A stretch of 64,000 nucleotides of DNA from RGIG3009 sp045596745 (GTDB lineage Bacteria; Bacillota; Clostridia; Oscillospirales; Acutalibacteraceae), in assembly GCA_045596745.1 (NCBI GenBank), contig JAZODA010000045.1, positions 1 through 64,000 on the forward strand, in the 5' to 3' direction. Position 1 is the stretch's first letter; every line of letters begins with the position of its first letter. A model generated the notes under the pieces. It did not search any database, was not told the DNA's origin, and worked only from the letters and a program-made list of their open reading frames with translations. Shown in pieces: positions 1-7,055 of the stretch. Position numbers and translations under genes: made by a program.

Positions 1-432
1 GTCTGGACCGGTACCGGTGGTGGTTCCATCCCGGGCATCGGCGGTGACGGCGAAGAGGAAGAGGAAGGCACCGTCGTGGATATGGCGGCTGAGGACTTCT
101 GGTACAACTACTGCACCGATGATTGGGGCGATCCGATCACCAAGGTCGACGAAGAGAACTACCAGAACGTGCTGTACGGCGAAGAGATCTGGAAGCAGCT
201 CACCGAGGAGCGCCGCGCTGAAATCAACGAGCTTCTCGAAAGCCTGGGTCAGCCGAGCTACGACAAGATGCTCGCTGACGCGCTGATCGTGGCAGACGGT
301 GGCACTCCGGAGGAAGACGGCGATTCGCCGGATACCGGTGAGCACAACCGCGCTCTGCCTCTCGCGATGGCGGCCATCGCTCTGAGTGCTGCGGCACTGT
401 GGGCGACCCGCAAGCGTCGTAAGGCAAACTAA
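1..432 (+). CDS. C-terminal end of a cell-wall-anchored surface protein (partial)
   Basis: Only the last 143 codons are present; the reading frame is open from base 1, so the start lies before the window. The visible part has a glycine-rich stretch, a run of five Glu (residues 18-22 here), an acidic helical stretch and then a wall-sorting signal: SPDTG followed by a hydrophobic segment (LPLAMAAIALSAAALWA) and a basic tail RKRRK. SPxTG is a known variant of the sortase LPxTG motif in Clostridia, so the protein is probably linked covalently to peptidoglycan outside the cell. The exposed domain is out of view, so no function can be assigned. A strong terminator follows 12 bases after the stop, so it is not co-transcribed with the GH16 genes. 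Confidence 0.8.
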   Translation, partial: VWTGTGGGSIPGIGGDGEEEEEGTVVDMAAEDFWYNYCTDDWGDPITKVDEENYQNVLYGEEIWKQLTEERRAEINELLESLGQPSYDKMLADALIVADGGTPEEDGDSPDTGEHNRALPLAMAAIALSAAALWATRKRRKAN

Positions 433-443
433 CCCACAAAGCA

Positions 444-480
444 CAGACGGTCGATGAACTCATCGACCGTCTGTTTTTGT
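444..480 (+). terminator. Intrinsic terminator after the surface protein gene
   Basis: A perfect 14-bp stem (444-457 with 460-473) with a very short loop is followed by TTTTTGTT. It separates the surface protein gene from the GH16 cluster. Confidence 0.9.
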
Positions 481-554
481 TAGAAAACGGTGAGGGGTGT
501 CTGATTTTTGCAGAAATCTACCCGATTTTCCATTTCTTTTGCAGGGCGTGGTTT

Positions 555-574
555 GTTATCATAAGGGTGATAAC
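555..574 (+). promoter_or_regulatory. Inverted repeat upstream of the first GH16 gene (candidate operator)
   Basis: GTTATCA (555-561) and TGATAAC (568-574) are perfect 7-bp half-sites separated by 6 bases. They overlap a TATCAT sequence (557-562) that could act as a -10 element; no convincing -35 was found. The repeat ends 23 bases before the start codon and just before the GGAGG, so it could be a repressor site or an mRNA hairpin near the ribosome site. Confidence 0.45.
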
Positions 575-597
575 GAGTATGGCAAGGAGGAAACAGG

Positions 598-1485
598 ATG
601 AGCAACACCATATCCATCCCCGAGGCAGCCAAAGCGGAGGGTATGACCCGCTTGGTATTCAACGAGGATTTTGATACCGACACCGCAATCGATTTCAGCG
701 GCGAGGGCAAGCCGGGCTACAGCTTTTATGCCGATCGTCCGTACGCACTGCCGACCTTTACGCCTGAGGAGTGCCAGATGCGCGACTCGGTGCTGTATTT
801 GGTTCCCGAAAAATGCCCCTCTGCCGTGGGTCTGGTATCCTACAGCAAAAAAGGCCGCAACGGCTTTTTGATGACGCAGGGGTATGTGGAAGCGCGCATC
901 CGTGCCGATCTTCCTGTCGGTCCGTACGATGGTTGGCCGGCGTTTTGGTCGATGGATAAGCGGGATATGATGGGCGAGTATTGGGAAAACTGCGGCGAGC
1001 TCGATATCCTCGAAATGGTTGACCCCAAGGAAAAGGGTCGCAGCAAGGTTGCCGGCAAGGATGTTATCTATACCGGCACGCTGCACGAGCACAAGCGCAT
1101 TTTCGACGAAGAGGGCAAGGAAATCCGCAAGCAGCGCCAGTTCGCCAGCAGCACGGTGATCGCGACAGGCTATCAGGACCAGTACGACTACCTCGACAGC
1201 GAATGGCACACCTATGCCGCTTTGTGGAAACCGGGATACATCGCGTGGTATCTGGATGGCAAGCTGATGCATGCCGCGAGCCACAACGAAACCGACATTC
1301 CGGAATACTACTACCGCGACGACCCCAAACCGGTTAAGCGTCTCAGCGAGGTGTATCCGCACCTGACCGAGCGTACCTGGCCGGGCGCACACAACGTAAT
1401 GGAAACCTCGGAACAGATTTTGGTTCTGGGTTGTCACAAGAACTGGCCCATGGAAGTGGACTGGGTTCGCGTGTGGCAGAAATAA
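598..1485 (+). CDS. GH16-family glycoside hydrolase, paralogue 1 of 8
   Basis: The 295-residue protein is essentially one GH16 beta-jelly-roll domain. GH16 enzymes are retaining endo-hydrolases of beta-1,3/1,4-linked glycans (laminarin, lichenan, galactans, mucin-type chains). The catalytic ExDxxE motif is seen as ELDILE: E134 nucleophile, D136 helper, E139 acid/base. Other family marks are WHTYAALW plus WYLDGK around residues 202-222 and the terminal VDWVRVWQK strand. The start is an ATG after AAGGAGG. There is no signal peptide, so a cytoplasmic location is inferred. Compared with the other copies it has a longer, charged loop just after the catalytic strand. It opens a three-gene unit with the next two genes. 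The substrate cannot be read from sequence. Confidence 0.88.
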   Translation: MSNTISIPEAAKAEGMTRLVFNEDFDTDTAIDFSGEGKPGYSFYADRPYALPTFTPEECQMRDSVLYLVPEKCPSAVGLVSYSKKGRNGFLMTQGYVEARIRADLPVGPYDGWPAFWSMDKRDMMGEYWENCGELDILEMVDPKEKGRSKVAGKDVIYTGTLHEHKRIFDEEGKEIRKQRQFASSTVIATGYQDQYDYLDSEWHTYAALWKPGYIAWYLDGKLMHAASHNETDIPEYYYRDDPKPVKRLSEVYPHLTERTWPGAHNVMETSEQILVLGCHKNWPMEVDWVRVWQK

Positions 1486-1512
1486 CACGGCACAGCTAAA
1501 GGAGGAAACGAT

Positions 1513-2334
1513 ATGTCAAAGCAAATCGAAGCACCGGCAATTGCCAGAGAGTACGGTATGACCCGTCTCGTGTTTGAAGATGATTTTGATTCTCTCGACA
1601 CCATCGACCTGGAAGGCACCGGTGGCAAAGAATTTAAGTGGTACACCACTCGCCCGTTCCGCGCAAAGCCGCTGACCAAGGACGACTTCCGTATCGCAAA
1701 CAGCGTTCTCTATCTGGAGCAGCACGACAGCCTGTACAACTACGGTTTGTGCACCTACAATCCGCGTTTGCGCCACGGCTTTTCCTTTAACAAGGGCGTG
1801 CTGGAGTTCCGTTTCCGCGTACCGCATTACTACGAGGACAAAACCAAGTACAGCCTGCCGGATTGCGGTGGCCCGGCTATTTGGTCGTTCCCGATTGACA
1901 AGATTCATGACACCGCGCTGGAATGGGTGGAAATGGACTGGATGGAGTACTGGGGTACCTATGACGGCCGTTTCCCCGAAGGCTACTACACCACCACCCT
2001 GCACCACTGCCGTCGTGAGAATATGCACCAGTTCAACAACTTCATCGCCAACAACGCCACCCGTCGTGGCGTCGGTTGTATCACGGATGCCGAGTGGCAC
2101 ACGCTGACCTTCCTGTGGGACGAAGGCGTGCTGGCAAGCTGGTTTGACGGTATGCCCAGTGTGGTACAGCACTACGGTGCGGAAACCGGTCCCGAGCCGG
2201 TGGCGACCATCAAGGGTGAGTGTAAACTGTCCGACGTGTATACGCCGATGAACACGCAGTTCCTGCCGCTGATTATCAACGGCGCGAAGAACAATCCGTT
2301 GGAAATCGACTGGATTCGTGTGTGGCAGAAGTAA
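1513..2334 (+). CDS. GH16-family glycoside hydrolase, paralogue 2 of 8 (EMDWMEYW subtype)
   Basis: This 273-residue protein lies 27 bases after paralogue 1, with AAAGGAGG before its ATG. It belongs to a second GH16 subtype shared only with the next gene: the catalytic strand reads EMDWMEYW (E140, D142, E145) instead of ELDILE, the N-terminal half carries YKWYTTRPF-like sequence and FNKGVLEFRFR replaces YGYAEARIR. The WHTLTFLW and VDWIRVWQK-type family motifs are kept. There is no signal peptide. The different residues beside the catalytic strand (two Trp) suggest a different substrate or binding-subsite arrangement from paralogues 1 and 4-8; that is inference. Confidence 0.86.
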   Translation: MSKQIEAPAIAREYGMTRLVFEDDFDSLDTIDLEGTGGKEFKWYTTRPFRAKPLTKDDFRIANSVLYLEQHDSLYNYGLCTYNPRLRHGFSFNKGVLEFRFRVPHYYEDKTKYSLPDCGGPAIWSFPIDKIHDTALEWVEMDWMEYWGTYDGRFPEGYYTTTLHHCRRENMHQFNNFIANNATRRGVGCITDAEWHTLTFLWDEGVLASWFDGMPSVVQHYGAETGPEPVATIKGECKLSDVYTPMNTQFLPLIINGAKNNPLEIDWIRVWQK

Positions 2335-2349
2335 GGGGGAAGATGCGTT

Positions 2350-3153
2350 ATGAATAAGAAGAATATCCCGATTCCCGAGATTGCGGAGCGCTATGGTATG
2401 CGCCATCTGGTGTTTGAGGACGATTTCGATTCCATCGATACCATCGATGTTGACGGCGAAGGCACTTACGGCTACAAGTGGTATACCACCCGCCCGTTCC
2501 GTGCCGCTCCGCTGACGAAGGACGATTTCCGCGTCGAGAACAGCGTACTGTATCTGGAGCAGCACGACAGCCTGTACAACTACGGTCTGTCTACCATCAA
2601 TCCGCGTACTCATCAGGGCTTTACGTTCAACAAAGGTGTGCTGGAGTTCCGTATCCGCATTCCGCACTACGACAGAGCCTTTATGAAGTACACCGAGCCG
2701 GATTGCGGCGGCCCCGCTATCTGGTCGTTCCCGCCCGATAAGATTTACGACACCGCGCTGGAGTGGGTTGAGATGGACTGGATGGAGTACTGGGATTACA
2801 ACTACTATACCACCACGTTGCATCACTCCGTCCGCGAAAATATGCACGATCGTAGCTCGTTCTGCGCCAGCAACATGCCGGGCCATCGCGGCATTCCTGC
2901 GCTGGGTGACGGCGAATGGCACACGATGACCTTCCTGTGGGATACCGGCATCGTGGACAGCTGGGTGGACGGTGTGCACTCCGTGCAGCAGATTTACCAG
3001 AACGGCCGCATCGAGCCGCCTGCCAAATTCAGAAGAGGCGAGCCGATTCCGAATCCGTACGAGTATATGAACGAGCAGTTCCTGGCACTCATCATCAACG
3101 GCGCCAAGAACAACCCGTTGGAGATTGACTGGATTCGCGTTTGGCAGCGATAA
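2350..3153 (+). CDS. GH16-family glycoside hydrolase, paralogue 3 of 8 (EMDWMEYW subtype)
   Basis: This 267-residue protein is the closest relative of paralogue 2: long identical stretches such as LEQHDSLYNYG and LEWVEMDWMEYW show a recent duplication. Catalytic residues are E141, D143 and E146. The main differences are a shorter loop after the catalytic strand and a changed segment around residues 170-190, which in GH16 proteins lies at the rim of the cleft. It has no signal peptide and starts 15 bases after the previous stop. It is the last gene of the first unit, closed by the terminator at 3164. Confidence 0.86.
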   Translation: MNKKNIPIPEIAERYGMRHLVFEDDFDSIDTIDVDGEGTYGYKWYTTRPFRAAPLTKDDFRVENSVLYLEQHDSLYNYGLSTINPRTHQGFTFNKGVLEFRIRIPHYDRAFMKYTEPDCGGPAIWSFPPDKIYDTALEWVEMDWMEYWDYNYYTTTLHHSVRENMHDRSSFCASNMPGHRGIPALGDGEWHTMTFLWDTGIVDSWVDGVHSVQQIYQNGRIEPPAKFRRGEPIPNPYEYMNEQFLALIINGAKNNPLEIDWIRVWQR

Positions 3154-3163
3154 GAAAGCGTTC

Positions 3164-3192
3164 AAGCGACCCGCTTCGGCGGGTCGCTTTTG
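3164..3192 (+). terminator. Intrinsic terminator ending the first GH16 unit
   Basis: An 11-bp stem (3164-3174 with 3179-3189) with a TTCG tetraloop is followed by a short T tract. It splits the eight GH16 genes into a group of three and a group of five. Confidence 0.85.
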
Positions 3193-3249
3193 CTTGTCAA
3201 AAAAAGCGGTGAGAGCGGCAAAAAAGTGTCAAAAACTGCAAAAAGGTTA

Positions 3250-3278
3250 TTGCAAAATGCGGCAAGACTGTTTATAAT
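3250..3278 (+). promoter_or_regulatory. Sigma-A-type promoter of the second GH16 unit
   Basis: TTGCAA (3250-3255), a 17-bp spacer and a perfect TATAAT (3273-3278). Transcription would start near 3285, about 235 bases before the first start codon, leaving a long leader. Confidence 0.8.
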
Positions 3279-3284
3279 AAAATC

Positions 3285-3477
3285 AAGCAAAACGATTGCA
3301 CAAAGCCTGCTTCATACGGAGCGCGGCGAGGGGCGTTCGTTTGAATTTCCGAGGGGGATTCCCCGTCGGAAATGCAATGCGGCAAGAAAGGGTAACAGTT
3401 GAGAAAACTGAAACGGTAACGTCCTGTTACGCCTTGTGCTGCGGTCGGTGCGATCGCACCAACCGCAGCTTTTTTTA
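3285..3477 (+). ncRNA. Structured leader RNA ending in a terminator (candidate riboswitch or attenuator)
   Basis: No open reading frame with a convincing ribosome site is seen here. Visible pairings are: a closing helix of 3298-3306 with 3431-3439 (one mismatch); an 8-bp hairpin 3345-3352/3366-3373 with an inner GGGG/CCCC; and a 7-bp helix 3392-3398/3424-3430. GTAAC occurs twice (3392 and 3416) and both copies can pair with GTTAC at 3426, so alternative folds exist. The closing helix overlaps the left arm of the terminator at 3438 by two bases. The layout resembles a terminator-type riboswitch or attenuator controlling the GH16-GH20-esterase unit. It matches no riboswitch class I recognise, so the name is inference. 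Confidence 0.5.
3438..3477 (+). terminator. Leader terminator in front of the second GH16 unit
   Basis: GCTGCGGT (3438-3445) pairs with ACCGCAGC (3462-3469), with GGTGCG/CGCACC stacked inside, then seven T. It lies between the promoter at 3250 and the gene at 3519, so it must be bypassed for expression. Confidence 0.88.
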
Positions 3478-3518
3478 TTATGAAAAGCCAATAAACGGAA
3501 AAAGAGGAGGAACTTGTT

Positions 3519-4391
3519 ATGAACAAAAACATCGTAATTCCCGAGGCAGCCAAAGCCGCCGGAATGACCAACCTGGTGTTTTCCGAAGACTTCGAAACCG
3601 AGACCGCGATTGACTTCAGCGGCGAGGGCAAACCGGGCTATAGTTTTTATGCCGACCGTCCGTATTCGATGTCCACGCTGACGCCCGAAGAGTGCCAGAT
3701 GCGGGATTCCGTGTTGTACTTCAAACCCGAATCCTGCCGTTCGGCGATTGGTCTGGTGAGCTACAGCAAGAAAGGTCGCACCGGCTTCCTGATGCACTAT
3801 GGCTATGCCGAAGCACGCATCCGTGCCGATCTGCCCACCGGCGAGTTCAACGGTGTGCCTGCGTTCTGGGGCATGGAGAAAAAGGATATGATGGGCGAGC
3901 CGTGGGAGCGCTGCGGTGAGCTGGATATTTTGGAGCTGGTGGTTCCTAACGGTCGCCCCAACGACCAGATGATTTACACCGGCACGCTGCACGAGCATTA
4001 TCGTACCGGCGAACGCAACGAGAAGGGTCGCCACAAGACGATTTACGCGTCTAACTGGGTCAACAACTGCGGTTATCAGGACAAGTGGACGTATATGGAC
4101 GACCAGTGGCATACCTACGCCGCACTGTGGGAGCCCGGTTATATGGCGTGGTTCCTGGATGGCAAGATGATGCACTCGGCGCGCTACAATGCAACGGATT
4201 TGCCGCAGTACTATCACCGCGACGAGACCGAGCCGCTGCCGCGTATCGAGGAAACGACGCACCCGCACCTCGCGCACACCACCTGGCCGGGCGCGCACCA
4301 CGTGATGGAAACTGCCGAAGAGATTCTGGTTCTCGGCTGCAACAAGAACTGGCCTATGGAAGTGGATTGGGTTCGCGTGTGGCAGAAATAA
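3519..4391 (+). CDS. GH16-family glycoside hydrolase, paralogue 4 of 8
   Basis: This 290-residue GH16 domain is first in the second unit. The catalytic strand CGELDILEL places E134, D136 and E139. The N-terminal signature (ETETAIDFSGEGKPGYSF) groups it with paralogues 1, 6 and 8. WHTYAALWEPGYMAW and VDWVRVWQK are present. The ATG follows AGAGGAGG and no secretion signal is seen. Expression should depend on the leader RNA just upstream. Confidence 0.87.
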   Translation: MNKNIVIPEAAKAAGMTNLVFSEDFETETAIDFSGEGKPGYSFYADRPYSMSTLTPEECQMRDSVLYFKPESCRSAIGLVSYSKKGRTGFLMHYGYAEARIRADLPTGEFNGVPAFWGMEKKDMMGEPWERCGELDILELVVPNGRPNDQMIYTGTLHEHYRTGERNEKGRHKTIYASNWVNNCGYQDKWTYMDDQWHTYAALWEPGYMAWFLDGKMMHSARYNATDLPQYYHRDETEPLPRIEETTHPHLAHTTWPGAHHVMETAEEILVLGCNKNWPMEVDWVRVWQK

Positions 4392-4403
4392 GGAGGGATT
4401 CCG

Positions 4404-5264
4404 ATGAGCTTCAAAAACGTACCGATTCCGGAAGCGGCTGCGGCTGCCGGTATGACTCGACTGGCGTTTGCGGATGACTTTGATTCGTACGACACCATCG
4501 ATATGAGCGGCGAGGGCAAGCCGGGCTACAACTGGTATGCCGACCGTCCGTACGCCAACCCGACGCTCACCAAAGAAGACCTGGTAATCAAAGATTCCGT
4601 CGTCACCATCCGTCCCGAGCGAGCAGGTGCTGCCGTGGGTCTGCCGACCTACAGTCGCAAGGGCCAGACGGGTTTTACGTATAACAAGGGTTACGCCGAG
4701 GCGCGTATGCGCTTTGAGGTGACCGGACTTGGCGAAGTGAAGAACGGCCAGATTCCTGCGTTTTGGGGACTGGGCGTGGCGGATGTCGCCGGCAAGCCGT
4801 GGAATCACATCGGCGAGCTGGATATTCTGGAAGCGGTTCGCGCGCACCAGATCGGCAATGCGGTTATCTACACCGGCACGCTGCACGACCACAACCGATT
4901 GGAGGGTCCTCCGACCAAGCTGTGCACCAACACCATCAACGCCACCGGCTATCGTGACCAGTTCGACGTGTTGGACAACGAGTGGCACACCTACGCCGCA
5001 CTGTGGGATGAAAACTACGTCGCGTGGTATCTGGATAATAAACTGATGCATGCCGCGCGTTATTCCGAAGACAAACTGCCGGAATACTTCTATCGCGACG
5101 ATCCGACTCCGCTGCCGCCGATTGAGGAGTTTTATCCCAACTATGGCCGTCCTGCGTGGCCCGGCGCACACAGCATTATGAACACCGACGAGATGGTGCT
5201 GTTTATCAGCGGCCATCGTGACTGGCCTGTCGATGTGGACTGGGTTCGCGTCTGGCAGAAATAA
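4404..5264 (+). CDS. GH16-family glycoside hydrolase, paralogue 5 of 8
   Basis: The protein has 286 residues with the catalytic strand HIGELDILEAV (E138, D140, E143). It differs from the neighbouring copies in lacking the Cys directly before GELDILE, in having a Val-rich stretch where they have PxKCxSAIGL, and in a shorter loop after the catalytic strand. Its N-terminal signature (DSYDTIDMSGEGKPGYNWY) pairs it with paralogue 7. No signal peptide. The gap to the previous gene is 12 bases and contains the AAGGAGG that recurs before paralogues 5-8, indicating that gene plus ribosome site was duplicated together. Confidence 0.87.
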   Translation: MSFKNVPIPEAAAAAGMTRLAFADDFDSYDTIDMSGEGKPGYNWYADRPYANPTLTKEDLVIKDSVVTIRPERAGAAVGLPTYSRKGQTGFTYNKGYAEARMRFEVTGLGEVKNGQIPAFWGLGVADVAGKPWNHIGELDILEAVRAHQIGNAVIYTGTLHDHNRLEGPPTKLCTNTINATGYRDQFDVLDNEWHTYAALWDENYVAWYLDNKLMHAARYSEDKLPEYFYRDDPTPLPPIEEFYPNYGRPAWPGAHSIMNTDEMVLFISGHRDWPVDVDWVRVWQK

Positions 5265-5276
5265 GGAGGATTTCCG

Positions 5277-6146
5277 ATGAGCTTTAAAAACGTACCGATT
5301 CCTGCCGCCGCCGAAGCGGTGGGTATGACCAAACTGGTGTTTGCCGAAGATTTCGAAACCGAAACTGCGATCGACTTCAGCGGCGAGGGCAAGCCGGGTT
5401 ACAGCTTTTATGCCGACCGCCCGTACGGCGGCACGACGCTGACGCCCGAAGAGTGCCGTATGCAGGATTCCGTCCTGTACTTAAAGCCTATCAAATGTGG
5501 GGCGGCTATCGGTCTGGGTAGCTACAGCAAGAAAGGTCGCACCGGCTTTTTGATGCACTACGGCTACGCCGAAGCGCGCATCCGTGCGAAGCAGCCTACC
5601 GGCGAATACAACGGCGTTCCTGCGTTTTGGGGTATCGGCATTAAAGACTTCATGGGCGAGAAGTGGACGCACTGTGGTGAGCTGGACATTTTGGAAATGG
5701 TGATTCCGCATACCGATAAGGACAAGAAAATCTACACCGGTACGTTGCATAATCACTACCGCAATGGCGAGCGCACCGAGGAAGGTCACTACAAGACTCA
5801 GTTCGCCAGCAGCTCGGTTGTGGCTACCGGTTATCAGGATCAGTTCGATTTCATTGATGACGAATGGCATACCTACGCCGCTTTGTGGGAACCCGGTCAC
5901 ATTGCCTGGTATATGGACGGCAAGCTGATGCATTCCGCACGCTACACCGCCGACGGCATTCCGGATTACTTCTATCGTGACGACCTGACCCCCGTCAAGA
6001 GGTTGGAAGAGGTCTACCCGAACGCGAAAGAGGTTATGTGGCCCGGCGCGCATTCCATTATGGATGAGGAAAACGAGGTCATCATCCTCGGTTGTAACTA
6101 CAACTGGCCGATGGAAGTGGACTGGGTTCGCATCTGGAACAAATAA
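5277..6146 (+). CDS. GH16-family glycoside hydrolase, paralogue 6 of 8
   Basis: This 289-residue copy has the catalytic strand CGELDILEM with E135, D137 and E140. The first half (ETETAIDFSGEGKPGYSFY, then RPYGGTTLTPEEC) is almost the same as in paralogue 8, while the second half resembles paralogue 4 (TLHNHYRNGER against TLHEHYRTGER). The C terminus is VDWVRIWNK, shared with 7 and 8. It starts 12 bases after paralogue 5 with AAGGAGG and has no export signal. Confidence 0.87.
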   Translation: MSFKNVPIPAAAEAVGMTKLVFAEDFETETAIDFSGEGKPGYSFYADRPYGGTTLTPEECRMQDSVLYLKPIKCGAAIGLGSYSKKGRTGFLMHYGYAEARIRAKQPTGEYNGVPAFWGIGIKDFMGEKWTHCGELDILEMVIPHTDKDKKIYTGTLHNHYRNGERTEEGHYKTQFASSSVVATGYQDQFDFIDDEWHTYAALWEPGHIAWYMDGKLMHSARYTADGIPDYFYRDDLTPVKRLEEVYPNAKEVMWPGAHSIMDEENEVIILGCNYNWPMEVDWVRIWNK

Positions 6147-6160
6147 GGAGGATTTCCTCG

Positions 6161-7042
6161 ATGAGTTTTAAAAACGTACCGATTCCGGAGGCAGCCGCTG
6201 CGGCGGGTATGACCAAGCTGGTCTTTGCCGACGATTTTGATTCGCTGGATACGATTGATTGGAGCGGTGAGGGCAAACCCGGTTTCAACTGGTACACCGA
6301 CCGCCCGTACGGGTATCCGACCTTTAGCAAAGAGGAATTCACCGCCGCCGATTCCGTGTTGCATATGGAACCGTTGGTGTGTCCCTCGGCAATCGGTCTG
6401 TCCACCTACAGCAAAAAGGGCAAGACCGGCTTTGTGATGAAGTATGGATACGCCGAAGCACGCGTGCGTGCGAAGATGCCTGTCGGTGAGTACGACGGTG
6501 TCCCCGCGTTCTGGGGCATCGGCAAGCGTGATTTCATCAGTGACCATCCGCTGGATTGGAAAGATTGCGGCGAGCTGGACATTCTGGAAATCTTCATCAA
6601 GAAAAACGACAAGGGTGAGGATGACAAGTACTACACCGGTACGTTGCACCATCACCATCGCCCCGGCCAACTGAAGGAAGACGGCACGGCGGTGCAGCAA
6701 ATCGGTACGAACTCTGTCAACTCGCAAGGCTATGCCGAAACGACGTATGTTGACGATGAGTGGCACACCTACGCCGCTTTATGGGAGCCGGGCCACGTTG
6801 CGTGGTATATGGACGGCAAGCTGATGCATTCCGCACGGTATTCGGCGGATGCGTTGCCGGAATTCTATTATCGTGATGACCCTACGCCGCTGCCGCGGCT
6901 TGAGGCGAGCCATCCCGAATTCGCAGACCGCACATGGGTCGGTGCGCATTCCGTGATGGATGAGGAAGAAGAGGTTATCTTCCTCGGTTGCAACAAAAAC
7001 TGGCCGATGGATGTGGATTGGGTTCGCATCTGGAACAAATAA
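6161..7042 (+). CDS. GH16-family glycoside hydrolase, paralogue 7 of 8
   Basis: The protein has 293 residues, catalytic E138, D140 and E143. It has a longer loop before the catalytic strand (ISDHPLDWKDCGELDILE) and a four-His run in TLHHHHRPG, features shared only with paralogue 8. The first 60 or so bases of the gene are nearly identical to those of paralogue 8. The N-terminal third is of the DSLDTIDWSGEGKPGFNW type, as in paralogue 5. No signal peptide; AAGGAGG precedes the ATG. Confidence 0.87.
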   Translation: MSFKNVPIPEAAAAAGMTKLVFADDFDSLDTIDWSGEGKPGFNWYTDRPYGYPTFSKEEFTAADSVLHMEPLVCPSAIGLSTYSKKGKTGFVMKYGYAEARVRAKMPVGEYDGVPAFWGIGKRDFISDHPLDWKDCGELDILEIFIKKNDKGEDDKYYTGTLHHHHRPGQLKEDGTAVQQIGTNSVNSQGYAETTYVDDEWHTYAALWEPGHVAWYMDGKLMHSARYSADALPEFYYRDDPTPLPRLEASHPEFADRTWVGAHSVMDEEEEVIFLGCNKNWPMDVDWVRIWNK

Positions 7043-7055
7043 GGAGGGCTTTCCA

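Noticed and set aside
1516..3165. A 549-codon open frame on the minus strand across the GH16 genes
   Set aside because: It mirrors GH16 coding strand codon bias, has no ribosome site, and crosses three well-supported + strand genes.
3190..3402. Possible small protein in the leader region before GH16 paralogue 4
   Set aside because: No ribosome site, it begins before the mapped promoter and ends within the structured RNA.
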